64,000 nucleotides of DNA from assembly GCA_004000515.1 (NCBI GenBank), contig CP034537.1, positions 744,001 through 808,000 of the forward strand, in the 5' to 3' direction. The notes beneath the pieces are model-generated. The model saw only the letters and a list, made by a program, of their open reading frames with translations. It was not told where the DNA came from and did not search any database. This DNA comes from Pseudomonas poae (GTDB taxonomy: Bacteria > Pseudomonadota > Gammaproteobacteria > Pseudomonadales > Pseudomonadaceae). The position numbers were made by a program, and so were the translations under genes. Of this stretch, positions 1 through 9,495 are shown in pieces. Every line of letters starts with the position of its first letter. Position 1 is the stretch's first letter.

Positions 1-78
1 CCCAGCCACTGGGGGACTTTTGATACGTGGCGCCAGGCGCTGCCGATTACCTTGCTGGAAGTGGTCAAGCCGCTATGA
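1..78 (+). CDS. C-terminal end of a cobalamin-biosynthesis gene (partial)
   Basis: Twenty-five codons and a TGA stop are visible, ending ALPITLLEVVKPL. The stop overlaps the cobK start (ATGA), so the two genes are translationally coupled. Only the tail is present, so the family cannot be read directly. By position in front of cobK it is probably a corrin-ring methyltransferase, either CbiD (C1 methylation of precorrin-5B) or CobL. CbiD precedes cobK in P. aeruginosa, from memory. The choice between the two is inference. Confidence 0.5.
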   Translation, partial: PSHWGTFDTWRQALPITLLEVVKPL

Positions 79-794
79 AACGCATCCTGCTGCTGGGCGG
101 CGTGACCGAAGCCTTGGCCATCGCCCGCACCTTGGGCCCGGAACATATCTACAGCCTGGCTGGCGTTGGGCGAGTGCCGACTGACCTGACTTGCCAGGTG
201 CGGGTGGGTGGTTATGGCGGGGCTGAGGGCCTGGCGCAGTTTGTTCGGGATGAAGGGATTGGCCTGATTCTCGACGCGACCCATCCGTATGCCGCGCAGA
301 TCAGTCGCAATGCGGCCGAAGCTGCGCAGTTGAGCGGCGTGCCGTGTTGGGCATTGCGCCGACCGGCGTGGCAACCGCAGGCGGGAGATGATTGGCGCGA
401 GGTCAGCGATTGGACCTCGTTGATTGAAGCGCTCAAACCCTTCAAGCGTCCACTGTTCACGTTGGGGCGTGAGCCGTTGCAGCACCTGGATGAAATCCCA
501 CCAGAGCAATTCTGGACGCTGCGCGCGCTGGATGTGTATCCGGGGAATGCGCGGTGCGAAGTGATTGGCGCGCGGGGACCGTTCTTGATTGAAGATGAAC
601 GTGCGTTGTTTGCAAGGCGTGGCATTGATGTGTTGATCAGCAAGAACAGCGGCAGCACCGCGACGGAACCGAAGCTGGAAGTGGCGCGGGAGCTTGGTGT
701 GCCAGTGTTGGTGTTGAAGCGGCCGGTGTTGGCAGCGGTGGATCAAGAGTTCGCCAGCGTGCCTGCGTTACTCAAGGCAATCACCACTCTCTAA
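75..794 (+). CDS. cobK: precorrin-6A reductase
   Basis: A 239-residue protein of normal CobK/CbiJ length. The N-terminus MKRILLLGGVTEA is the dinucleotide-binding start of the family, and an inner DATHPYAAQIS segment is also typical. The enzyme uses NADPH to reduce the corrin macrocycle of precorrin-6A in the cobalamin pathway and is cytoplasmic. An in-frame ATG further upstream (27) lies inside the previous gene. The ATG at 75 overlaps that gene's stop and gives the family-like N-terminus, so it is preferred. The gene closes its operon: a REP pair follows 17 bp after the stop. Confidence 0.9.
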   Translation: MKRILLLGGVTEALAIARTLGPEHIYSLAGVGRVPTDLTCQVRVGGYGGAEGLAQFVRDEGIGLILDATHPYAAQISRNAAEAAQLSGVPCWALRRPAWQPQAGDDWREVSDWTSLIEALKPFKRPLFTLGREPLQHLDEIPPEQFWTLRALDVYPGNARCEVIGARGPFLIEDERALFARRGIDVLISKNSGSTATEPKLEVARELGVPVLVLKRPVLAAVDQEFASVPALLKAITTL

Positions 795-810
795 ACACTG
801 CAAATCCAAT

Positions 811-889
811 GTGGGAGCGGGCTTGCTCGCGAATACGGAGTGTCAGTCACCAAACCTATTGGCTGACACTCCGTATTCGCGAGCAAGCC
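811..889. repeat. REP pair (family A), right arm truncated
   Basis: The left arm is GTGGGAGCGGGCTTGCTCGC. The right arm is its inverted copy, cut short at GCGAGCAAGCC so that the final CGCTCCCAC is missing. An inner stem (GTGTCAG/CTGACAC) closes the hairpin. It sits between cobK and the convergent DUF3077-type gene, 10 bp from the latter's stop codon. Confidence 0.85.
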
Positions 890-898
890 AATGCATTA

Positions 899-1147
899 TC
901 AGGCTGCGGTTGTCGCCGGTTCTACGCCAGCGTGCACACGATCAGCCAATAGCAGCGCCAGCTCAATCAATTGCGCAACGCCCATCAGCTCCTCTCGTTT
1001 CGAGCCTTCCAGGTTGAATGCGAGATCACAGCTCAACGCATTGGCCGAAGCGAGGGTTTCGCTGAGGTTGACCAGTAGGTCTTCGGTGCTGATGCCGTCG
1101 GCTACGGTGAATAGCCGGATGGGGGGATTGGGGGTAGGTTTGATCAT
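899..1147 (-). CDS. DUF3077/DUF6124-type small protein
   Basis: An 82-residue protein with a Pro-rich N-terminus (MIKPTPNPP), then LFTVADGISTEDLLVNLSETLASANAL and a helical C-terminal half ending LIELALLLADRVHAG. This pattern of xxFTVxxGxSxEDxL followed by two amphipathic helices matches the small DUF3077/DUF6124 proteins that are abundant in Pseudomonas; their function is unknown. The ATG at 1147 is preceded by CGGAG at good spacing. A GTG/ATG 12 codons further upstream falls inside the structured leader and is rejected. No signal peptide or membrane segment is seen. Confidence 0.72.
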   Translation of the reverse strand: MIKPTPNPPIRLFTVADGISTEDLLVNLSETLASANALSCDLAFNLEGSKREELMGVAQLIELALLLADRVHAGVEPATTAA

Positions 1148-1440
1148 TGTGAAGCTCCGGAGAAGTAGTAGAGGAGCTGCCACTGATCGCCGCGACGCGA
1201 TGAGGGTGGCAGCTGTACGCAGGTTCGCGGACCGATTCTCCAGAACACCGGCATACCCGAAGGTATCCCACGCACAGCCGCCATAGCGCCGGACAGTAGA
1301 CGATAAAAAAGCGCCAACTGAAAGGGAGACGATGACGCTTCTGCGTCTGGAGAAGTTCGGGCCGCGACGCCCGGCCGCTGCATTTGCAGCGGTGTACGGA
1401 GACTAGAGATCGAGCTTCCTAGGGACAACCTCAAAGACTT
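1148..1440 (-). promoter_or_regulatory. candidate structured 5' leader of the DUF3077-type gene
   Basis: Read on the minus strand, this non-coding stretch holds several local hairpins in series. These are CCGCTGCA/TGCAGCGG around 1375-1392, a CGGGC/GCCCG stem around 1359-1374, GACGC/GCGTC around 1334-1347, ATACC-UUCG-GGUAU at 1253-1266, and a nested hairpin next to the ribosome-binding site (AGCTGCCA 1175-1182 with TGGCAGCT 1207-1214, enclosing ATCGC/GCGAT). I recall very similar leaders upstream of other Pseudomonas DUF3077/DUF6124 genes, but cannot check this here. Positions 1441-1598 hold nothing further that I recognise. Confidence 0.45.
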
Positions 1441-1598
1441 GTCGGAAATTTCTGAGAAGGTCCTCCAAATTTCCTAGGCGCAGATACCAATGGGAATCGG
1501 CCTACACACGCACCGGAGCCCGCTGACTTCCGAGACACATATGCCCTTGGCGATGATCCTCAACATTCGTCCACCGACGTAAACATGAGGTTCATCAC

Positions 1599-1955
1599 AT
1601 GACTGAAAAGTCCCATAGCCTGCATTCGACCCGCCCTGTCGAACAGACGATTATCGAACACATAATCGCTAATCCCGAGTTTGCGCACGCCTTAAGCCTT
1701 GAAGCCGAGGCCCTGGAATCAGATGAACCCGAAGTCGCAGCACGGTTGAACCAATGGCTGGAAAAAGCCCAATACCTACCTGATAGAAAGACAACGTTCA
1801 CGGATTTCGACACTGCCGACTATCTATGCACACAAGAAGATATAGACGCCTACCTCGAAGCCTGCTTAGAGGAAGACCCTGGCGATGGCTCATTGATCAA
1901 AAGAGCCCAAGACGACATTGCCCGCGCAACCCACAGGATCAACACCAAGCAATAA
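1599..1955 (+). CDS. antitoxin-like small protein lacking the HTH domain
   Basis: A 118-residue acidic protein. Residues 65-109 (FTDFDTADYL...IDAYLEACLEEDPGDGSLIKRAQDDIARA) resemble the N-terminal part of the HI1420-type addiction-module antidote family (DFDxAxYLxxxExIxAYLxxAxxEgDxxLIxxALxDIARA). In that family a helix-turn-helix normally follows; here the protein stops after 9 more residues, just before a REP pair. Residues 13-52 (PVEQTIIEHIIANPEFAHALxxEA) resemble the start of another small HTH antitoxin family. No toxin gene adjoins. It could be a truncated or chimeric remnant, or a divergent functional protein. No frameshift that would restore an HTH was found. Confidence 0.5.
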   Translation: MTEKSHSLHSTRPVEQTIIEHIIANPEFAHALSLEAEALESDEPEVAARLNQWLEKAQYLPDRKTTFTDFDTADYLCTQEDIDAYLEACLEEDPGDGSLIKRAQDDIARATHRINTKQ

Positions 1956-1973
1956 GCGAACACAATCCAAAAT

Positions 1974-2061
1974 GTGGGAGCGGGCTTGCTCGCGAATGCG
2001 GAGTATCAGGCTATACATTTGGTGACTGACACGCAGCCTTCGCGAGCAAGCCCGCTCCCAC
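1974..2061. repeat. REP pair (family A)
   Basis: Inverted GTGGGAGCGGGCTTGCTCGC arms with outer GTGGGAG/CTCCCAC ends, forming one long hairpin. It starts 18 bp after the stop of the antitoxin-like gene. Confidence 0.9.
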
Positions 2062-2169
2062 ATTTAGAGCAGCGCTGTCTTTGATACCGGCAACTTATGA
2101 GTTCCCGTCTATCCTCAACCACAGCCACTGCGACACCAAACCACACACCCTCTTTTTACTTCTTCCCTA

Positions 2170-2196
2170 CGATCAGGCTAAATACCCGTCTGATCG
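2170..2196. promoter_or_regulatory. interrupted palindrome upstream of the copper block
   Basis: Perfect 7-bp arms CGATCAG and CTGATCG are separated by 13 bp, 24 bp before the first gene of the copper cluster. The position suits an operator. It does not match a copper-regulator box that I can name with confidence. Confidence 0.35.
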
Positions 2197-2219
2197 TTTA
2201 ACCCTACGGATTGTCCGCC

Positions 2220-2615
2220 ATGGCCCGTCAACGCTTTGCAATCGTCTGGATCGCCTGCTTTGCAGTGCTGTTCAACGCCTTTGCCATGCCGATGGCCAGT
2301 GCGATGCAACAGTCCCAGGACCCGGTGCAGCAATTGCTGTGGGGCAGTTTCTGCTCCTCCAATGGCGCCAGCCTGAAGACGATTGCCCTGGGCAAGCTGG
2401 AGATTCCGGCGCCGCAGCAGGACGACCATTCGGCCATGCAACATTGCTGGTGTTGCTCCGGCTCTGCGCCGTTGGTGGCGTTGCCGGGGCATGTGCCGCA
2501 GTTGTATGTCACACGGTTCGAAGCCCTGCAGAACTTGTCGCCCCCCTCACTACAAAACCCTACACCGCGCCAGCAATGGCCAAGCCTCAACCCCCGCGCC
2601 TCTCCAACGGTCTGA
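2220..2615 (+). CDS. DUF2946-type secreted metal-associated protein
   Basis: A 131-residue protein starting with a hydrophobic export signal (residues 8-26, WIACFAVLFNAFAMPMASA). His, Met and Cys clusters follow, including DDHSAMQHCWCCSG, the hallmark of DUF2946 proteins found beside copper-handling genes. The ATG at 2220 is chosen over a TTG three codons upstream. It opens a same-strand run with the PCu(A)C chaperone, a second DUF2946-type protein and OprC, so a periplasmic copper-binding role is inferred from context. No catalytic motif is seen. Confidence 0.68.
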   Translation: MARQRFAIVWIACFAVLFNAFAMPMASAMQQSQDPVQQLLWGSFCSSNGASLKTIALGKLEIPAPQQDDHSAMQHCWCCSGSAPLVALPGHVPQLYVTRFEALQNLSPPSLQNPTPRQQWPSLNPRASPTV

Positions 2616-2661
2616 TTTCTTCGCAAGTGAACTGCGTTTAGAACCGTTCTGGAGAACTGCC

Positions 2662-3145
2662 ATGCTCAAATCTTCCCTGCTTCTGGCCGCGTTGTTGCTG
2701 CCGGTGTTCAGTGCTGCCAATGCCGATGACTACAAGGCCGGCGACCTGCTGGTCAGCGATCCCTGGTCCCAGGAGTTGCCGCCGAATGCGCCCACCGTCG
2801 CGGCGTATTTCGTGATTCACAACACCGGCGAAACGCCGGACCGCCTACTTAGCGTCGAAACGCCGGTGGCCGACAAGGCCGAGTTGCATGAGCATGTTAT
2901 GCAGGGCGACCTGATGAAGATGCAGCAAGTGCCCAGCGTCGCCGTACCGGCCAAGGGAGACCTGACCTTCGCGCCCATGGCTTATCACGTGATGCTGCTG
3001 GGCCTCAAAGACCGCAGCCTGCTGGCCGATGGCAAGCAATTCCCGCTGACCCTCACCTTCGAAAAAAGCCGGCAAGGTCGAGGTCGAAGTGTCGGTGCAA
3101 AAGGTGCCGCCAATGGCCAGCCACGAGCATAAACACCCCCAATAG
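2662..3145 (+). CDS. copper chaperone PCu(A)C (frameshifted near its 3' end)
   Basis: The signal peptide is MLKSSLLLAALLLPVFSAANA. The periplasmic domain has the PCu(A)C ligand pattern: HEHVMQGDLMKM followed by the HVM of AYHVMLLGL. The family carries Cu(I) in the periplasm to cuproproteins. As sequenced, an extra A in the run at 3062-3067 changes the end of the frame (stop at 3132). With five As the frame continues EKAGKVEVEVSVQKVPPM to a His-rich tail (HEHKHPQ) and stops at 3145, giving 160 residues. The intact ending is clearly the native one. Confidence 0.88.
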
Positions 3146-3156
3146 ACTGACACTCG

Positions 3157-3546
3157 ATGGGCGCCCCTCGCGCCAGGTTCTCTCCACCCGCCCGCTTAAG
3201 ACGCGGCAGTTGGATCAGCCTGTTCGCCATGCTGATGATCTTTATCGGTCCGCTGATTTCCCAAGCGATGCCGATGGACCATCACGCCGGTATGTCGATG
3301 GACATGCCGATGGAGCACTGCGAACCGCATACCCCAAAAGCGCCTGACGAACACCACGCGCTCTGGTCCAAGTGCGGCTATTGCGACCTGCTCTACAGTT
3401 GCCCTGCCCTGCCTGGCGGCATTTCAACGTTCACCCTGAGCAGCCCACCGCCGGCCAACGCCCTCACCCCCGCCACACGCCTGGGCCATGCCCGGCAGAG
3501 CATCTTCCCCGGCGCCCGCAGCCGCGCGCCGCCCATCATCGCGTAA
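3157..3546 (+). CDS. DUF2946-like His/Met-rich exported protein
   Basis: A 129-residue protein. A basic N-terminus is followed by a hydrophobic segment (SWISLFAMLMIFIGPLISQA), then MPMDHHAGMSMDMPMEHCEPH and a CGYCDLLYSCPAL motif. The Met/His clusters and the CxxC pair suggest periplasmic copper binding. It lies 11 bp after the PCu(A)C chaperone and upstream of oprC, so it probably belongs to the same transcript. It resembles the first DUF2946 protein of the block in layout rather than in close sequence. Confidence 0.68.
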   Translation: MGAPRARFSPPARLRRGSWISLFAMLMIFIGPLISQAMPMDHHAGMSMDMPMEHCEPHTPKAPDEHHALWSKCGYCDLLYSCPALPGGISTFTLSSPPPANALTPATRLGHARQSIFPGARSRAPPIIA

Positions 3547-3639
3547 GCACTTCACAGCGTTACTTCACCCCGGCCGACTCTAGACAGACAGCCGCAGGCT
3601 GCTGGCCGTGTTGTTTACGATTGATTGATGGAATTTGTC

Positions 3640-5688
3640 ATGTCCAGGTTTTCTGCTGACACCCGTTTAGCCGTATTGTGCGGCGCACTGTTGGTCCCTT
3701 TGGCCCACGCTGACGAGCACGACGAGCATGAACTGAGCCCCACGGTGATCACTGCGATCGCCCCCAGTTCACCGCTGACCGTGATCACCAACCCCAAAGA
3801 CCCGCGCCAACCGGTGCCCGCCAGCGATGGCGGGGACTACCTCAAGACCATCCCCGGCTTTGCCCTGGTGCGCAACGGCGGCACCAATGGCGACCCGGTG
3901 CTGCGCGGCATGTTCGGCTCGCGCCTGAACATCCTCACCAATGGCAGCATGATGCTCGGCGCCTGCCCCGGCCGCATGGATGCGCCCACCTCGTACATTT
4001 CCCCGGAAACCTACGACAAGCTCACCGTAATCAAAGGCCCGCAAACCGTACTCTGGGGCCCCGGTGCGTCAGCTGGCACCATCCTGTTCGAGCGTGAGCC
4101 GGAGCAGTTCGGCGAGCTGGGTACACGCCTGAATGCCAGTGTGCTGGCGGGTTCCAACGGGCGCTTCGACAAAGTCATCGACGCCGCCGCCGGCGGGCCA
4201 TTGGGCTACGTGCGCGTGATCGGCAACCAGGCCCATGCCGACGACTATAAGGACGGCAACAACGACACCGTGGCCTCGCGCTACGACAAGTGGAACGGCG
4301 ACGTGGCCGTCGGGTTCACCCCGACGCCGACACCTTGCTGGAACTCACCGCCGGCCGTGGCGATGGCGAAGCGCGCTATGCCGGACGCGGCATGGACGGC
4401 TCGCAGTTCCTGCGCGAGAGCCTGGGGCTGCGCTTTGAAAAGTCCAACATCGGTGACGTGCTGGACAAGGTCGAAGCCCAGGTCTACTACAACTACGCCG
4501 ACCACGTGATGGACAACTACAGCCTGCGCACGCCGTCCGGCACCGGGATGATGGCCGGGCCCATGGCCTCCAACGTCGACCGCCGTACCCTCGGCGCACG
4601 GATCAAGGCCACCTGGCGCTGGGCCGACGTGCAACTGATCGGCGGGCTCGACGCGCAAACCAACGAGCACCGCCAGCGCAGCAGCATGGGCATCGACACC
4701 TACAAGGACCTGCCCCGGGTCAAGGACGCCAACTTCCATAACTACGGCGTGTTCGGCGAACTCACCTGGTACGCCGCCGACCGCGAGCGCCTGATCACCG
4801 GCGCCCGCCTGGACCGCGCCTCGGCCAAGGATTTTCGCCAGACCACCGGTTCCGGGATGAGCGCCCGCGCAAACCCGACCGCCGATGAAACCCGCGCCGA
4901 CACCTTGCCCTCAGGCTTTGTGCGTTATGAACACGACCTCGCCGACAGCCCCACCACGCTCTACGCGGGCTTGGGCCACTCGGAACGTTTCCCGGATTAC
5001 TGGGAACTGTTTTCCCCAACTCCGGCGCAGTCGGTTCAGTGAATGCTTTCGACGGCGTTAAGCCCGAGAAGACCACCCAGTTCGACTTCGGCGCGCAGTA
5101 CAAGGCAGAGGACCTTGAAGCCTGGGCCTCGGGCTACATCGGTCGCGTGCAGGACTTCATCCTGTTCGATTACAAGCCCGGGATGATGGGCACCACCTCC
5201 CAGGCGCGCAACGTCGACGCACGCATCATGGGCGGTGAATTGGGTGCGGCGTACAAGCTGACTCGCCACTGGAAAACCGACGCCACCCTCGCCTACGCCT
5301 GGGGCAAGAACAGCAGCGACGGCAAGGCCCTGCCACAAATCCCGCCGCTGGACGCCCGCCTGGGCCTCACCTACAGCGAAGACGACTGGAGTGCCGGCGC
5401 CTTGTGGCGGCTGGTCGCGGCGCAAAACCGCATCGACCAGAACAAAGGCAACGTGGTCGGCAAGGACTTCGACAAGAACGCGGGCTTTGGCGTGTTCTCG
5501 CTGAACGCGGCGTACCGCATCAACAAAAACTTCAAGGTCAGCACCGGCGTCGACAACCTGTTCGGCAAGGCCTACGCCGAGCACTTGAACCTGGCCGGCA
5601 ACGCCGGGTTCGGCTACCGGCCAACGACCCGCAGGCCATCAAGGAGCCCGGGCGAACCCTGTGGACCAAAGTTGATATGAGCTTCTAA
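3640..5688 (+). CDS. oprC: TonB-dependent copper receptor OprC (three frameshifts)
   Basis: Outer-membrane receptor, 683 residues after correction. The plug carries LRGMFGSRLNILTNGSMMLGACPGRMDAPTS in two adjoining pieces and the TonB-plug segment IKGPQTVLWGPGA; the barrel ends KVDMSF with a terminal Phe. An exported N-terminus with DEHDEHE follows the signal peptide. The frame breaks at the C runs at 4319-4322, 5014-5017 and 5617-5618. Adding one C to each gives continuous family sequence (FTPDADTLLEL, ELFSPNSGAVGSVNAFDG, GFGYPANDPQAIKEPG). The ATG at 3640 has GATGGA upstream. The neighbours are copper genes, consistent with OprC's role in copper entry. Confidence 0.9.
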
Positions 5689-5692
5689 AAGC

Positions 5693-5757
5693 TTCGCGAG
5701 CAAGCCCGCTCCCACAGTTGGAATGCATTTCAAATGTGGGAGCGGGCTTGCTCGAAG
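5693..5757. repeat. REP pair (family A), outward orientation
   Basis: Two inverted REP copies with their CTCCCAC/GTGGGAG ends facing each other in the centre, the reverse of the usual hairpin layout. The right copy is cut after CTTGCTCG. It lies between oprC and the PepSY gene. Confidence 0.85.
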
Positions 5758-5801
5758 GCGGCATAACAGACAAAAATTCTTAAAGCCTTGCGGAGCCCCT
5801 G

Positions 5802-7183
5802 ATGAACACTCAAAAGTCTCTTTCTACAACCTGGCCTGGCGCTGGCACTTCTACGCCGGTCTCTTCGTCGCCCCTTTCATGGTGCTGCTGGCCCTGACCG
5901 GCATCATCTACCTGTTCAAACCACAACTCGATCCGCTGATGTACGGCGAGCTGCTCACCGTCCCGGCAGCCGAACACTCACTCACCGCCGACGAACTATT
6001 GCAACGCGCCCAGGCCGCTTACCCCCATGGCGCGATCAGTAAATACCTGCCACCGGCCACCGTCACCAGCAGTGCGCAATTCGTGATGCATAACGAAGGC
6101 CGTGAAGTGACGGTCTTCGTCGACCCGTATCGCGGCACCGTGCTCGGCGCGCAAGACGCCAAGTACAACCTGCAAGCCATCGCCCGCGCGCTGCACGGTG
6201 AACTGATGATCGGCACCGTGGGCGACCGACTGGTAGAACTCGCCGCCGGTTGGGGCGTGATGCTGGTGGTGTCCGGCGTGTACCTGTGGTGGCCGCGCGG
6301 CAAGTCATCGGCGGGAGTGTTGTGGCCACGCTTCAACACACGCGGCCGGGTGTTCTGGCGCGACCTGCATGCCGTCACCGGTTTCTGGGGCGCGGCACTG
6401 TTGCTGGTGATGCTGCTCAGCGGCATGACCTGGACCGGCTTCTGGGGCAAGCAGTACGCCGAGTTGTGGAATAAATTCCCAGCCGCCATGTGGAACAACG
6501 TGCCGCAGTCTGACCAACAGGCGCGCGTGCTCAACACGGCGAGCCAACAGACCGTGCCGTGGGCCATGGAAAACACGCCCATGCCGATGTCCGGCGACCA
6601 TGCCGAGCACATGAACCACGGCGCCATGCATGCCGGCCCCGCAGCGCCCAACGTGCGCCTGCAACAGGTGGTGGACCTGGCCAGCGCACGCAACGTCGAA
6701 CCCGGCTACAGCATCACCTTCCCCACCACCGCCACCGGCGTGTTCACCATCGCGGTATTCGCCGACGACCCGCGCAATGACGCCACCCTGCATGTGGACC
6801 AGTACACCGGCAAGGTCCTCGCCGATGTACGTTGGGAGCACTACAACCTCGTGGCGCGGGCCACCGAGACCGGCGTGATGCTGCACGAAGGCAAGATGTT
6901 CGGCGTGGTGAACCAGATTATCGTGCTGCTGATTTGCCTGATGATTTTGCTCAGCGCCGTCAGCGGCGTGGTGATCTGGTGGAAGCGCCGCCCCCAAGGC
7001 GGGCTTGGTGTACCGCCGTTGCGCCATGACCTGCCGAAGTGGAAAACCGCCATGGTGATCATGCTCGGCCTGGCGATCATTTTCCCTCTGGTGGGCGCGT
7101 CGCTGATCGCGGTGTGGGCGTTGGATCGCCTGATCCTATCGCGTTTTTTCCGCCAACATGAATCTGCCTCAGGTTCGGCATGA
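5802..7183 (+). CDS. PepSY-associated transmembrane protein (frameshift near start)
   Basis: Inner-membrane protein, 460 residues. It has a first membrane helix at about residues 15-37 (WHFYAGLFVAPFMVLLALTG), PepSY-type periplasmic segments, and further helices near 160-180, 200-225 and at the C-terminal end (VIVLLICLMILLSAVSG). A His/Met-rich loop (MPMSGDHAEHMNHGAMHAG) suits copper. The start is set by GGAG six bases before ATG 5802. One A is missing in the run at 5812-5815, and correction gives MNTQKVSFYNLAWRWHF. A longer in-frame extension upstream merely translates the REP. Such proteins often accompany OprC; a role in metal reduction or transport is inferred. Confidence 0.8.
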
Positions 7184-7249
7184 ACGCAGTGAGATGCCCG
7201 ATGCAGAAGCACTTCTGTAGCCTTGCGCGACTTTCGCCGCGCAGCGAAT

Positions 7250-7270
7250 AAGTGTTAACTTATAACACTT
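7250..7270. promoter_or_regulatory. candidate Zur operator
   Basis: The palindrome AAGTGTTA-ACTTA-TAACACTT has perfect 8-bp arms. Its core GTTAACTTATAAC matches 10 of 12 defined positions of the gamma-proteobacterial Zur core GTTATA-N-TATAAC. It lies 63 bp before the start of the TonB receptor that heads the uptake operon. Zur control is inference from the match. Confidence 0.55.
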
Positions 7271-7333
7271 TCTGCGTTATCGTTGCTCGCCGCCATCAGC
7301 GGCGAGCATCCCTCCAAGAAGACTGATTGCCCC

Positions 7334-9442
7334 ATGAACAAGTACCTCGCGTCCGGGCTGTGCCTGCTCGCCTTGCATAACAACGCCCAGGCCCTGACCC
7401 TGCCCGCCAGCTCCGTCAACGCAGCGGCCGTGGATGACGAACGCGTCGACCCCAAGACCCCGACCACTGCGGGTTCACGCCTGAACCTCACGGCACTGCA
7501 AACCCCGGGGAGCGTCGAAAGCCTGACCGGCACGCAGATTCGCGAGCGTGGCGACGCCAGCGTGCAGGACGCTATTTCCCGCGCCACCGGCATCAGCCGC
7601 ACCGGCACACCGGGCGATGGCGGTACCTCGTTGTCGGCCCGTGGTTTCACCGGCCAAGGCTCGGTGATGCAGTTGTATGACGGCAACCGCATGTACATGG
7701 GCATGGGCACCTCGACCTTCCCGGTGGACACCTGGTCGGTGGAACGCGTCGATGTGTTGCGCGGCCCGGCGTCGGTTCTGTACGGCGAAGGCGCCACCGG
7801 TGCGGTGGTCAACACGCTGCCGAAAAAAGCCGTTTGAAGGCGAAATCGAAAACCACATCCGCCTGGGCTACGGCTCCTACGATCGCCAACAGCAAGCCCT
7901 CGACAGCGGCGGCTCGCTGACCGACACCCTGAGCTATCGCCTGAACCTCAATCGCCTGCGCAGCAACGGTTTTATCGACCATAGCGACTCCAGCAGCGAC
8001 TTCGTCAGCGGCGCCCTGCGCTGGCAAGCGGCCGATAACCTGAGCTTCACGTTGGCCAGTGACTACGGCGACCAGCGACCGCAAAACTACTTCGGCACAC
8101 CGTTGATCAACGGCCAATTGCACAAGGGCCTGCGCGACAAGAACTACAACGTCAGCGACGACATCCAGCACTACAACGATCAATGGACACGCTTGACCAG
8201 CGAGTGGCAGATCAACGATAGCGTCAGCGCGACCAACGAGTTGTTCTACCTGAAAAACCAGCGCCGCTGGCAGAACGCCGAGAACTACAACTTCACCGAC
8301 GGCCAGCTCACCCGCAGTGGCAACTTCGGCATCAAGCACAACCAGGAACAAGTGGGCGACCGCCAGACCTTCACCTTCAAGCACACCCTGTTCGGCCTCG
8401 ACAGCCAGACGGTGACCGGCGTGGAATACAACCGTATCCGCTTCCGCCTGGCCAGCAACACGCCGTTCAAGGATGTGTTGGAAGATGGCCAGCCCATCGA
8501 TATCAACCACCCGGCGCCCGCCGCGTTCGACAGCCAAAGTGCGTTCAGTCCGGTCTTCGCCACCACCACCAAAACCGTCGCAGGCTTCGCGGAAAACCGC
8601 CTGCAACTCACCGACCAGCTGTCGTTGATCACCGGTATCCGCCGCGACTACGCCCATGTCGACCGCGATGATTTGCGCACTGGCGCCCAGTCCGACAAGA
8701 CCCTCACCGGCAACAACTGGAAGGCTGGGCTGGTGTATGCGATCACCCCTGACACCTCGCTATACGGCCAATACTCCACTAGCACCGATGGCGTCGGCGG
8801 CCTGATTTCCCTGAGCCCGGGCCAGCAACAATTCGACCTGTCCACCGCCAAGCAGACCGAAATCGGTATCAAGCAAGCGTTCTGGAACCAGCGTGGTGAA
8901 TGGACGCTGGCCGCCTACCATATCGTTAAAAGAAACTGCTCACCGATGTTCCGGGTGACCCAGACCTCAAGCAGCAAGTCGGCCAGCAATCGTCCCGTGG
9001 CCTGGAAGCCAGCCTCGACCTGCAACTGCCCCATGCCTGGGAATTGCAAGCCAACGCAGCGATCGTGCATGCGCAGTACGACGACTTCAAACAGGACGTC
9101 GACGGCGTGCAAGTCTCTCGCGACGGCAATCGCCCGGTCGACGTTCCGCGCCGTACCGCCAACCTGTGGCTGAGCAAGGCCGTGACCGACGACATCCGCG
9201 CCGGTGCCGGCGTGCGTTATGTGGATGCGCGTTACGCCGACATGGCCAACCAGAACGAACTGCCAAGCTACACCGTGGTGGATGCAACGGTATCGTGGAA
9301 AGCGATGCGCAACACCACGCTGGGCCTGCAACTCAATAACCTGTTCGACCGCACGTACGCGGTCAGCCAATACAATGACGGCCAACAGTGGATCCTGGGC
9401 GAACCGCGCTCGTTCTTCGTCACGGCGGACTACACCTTCTAA
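7334..9442 (+). CDS. TonB-dependent receptor of a metal/chelate uptake operon (two frameshifts)
   Basis: Outer-membrane receptor, 702 residues after correction. It has a signal peptide, a plug with SVEXLTGXQIRERGDASVQDAISRATGI-type sequence and VERVDVLRGPASVLYGEG, and a barrel ending FFVTADYTF with terminal Phe. An extra A in 7823-7828 and a missing A in 8928-8931 break the frame; fixing both gives ...LPKKPFEGEIENHI... and ...HIVKKKLLTDVPGD.... It is followed by an ATPase, a binding protein and a permease, the same order I recall for PA2911-PA2914 of P. aeruginosa. The substrate is unknown; a zinc-related chelate is suggested by the Zur-like site, and a siderophore or corrinoid remain possible. 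Confidence 0.8.
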
Positions 9443-9495
9443 CCCAACAAAACACAGGCCCCCATGTGGGAGCGGTGTTGAACCTGAGAGTATTG

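Noticed and set aside
1144..1434. A 96-codon minus-strand frame covering the DUF3077 leader
   Set aside because: It overlaps the hairpins and the real start. Its sequence is low in family-like features, and the RNA-structure reading explains the region better.
3640..5688. OprC as a true pseudogene
   Set aside because: All three breaks are single missing Cs in C runs, the same error seen in unrelated genes including ureA, and the rest of the sequence is well conserved.
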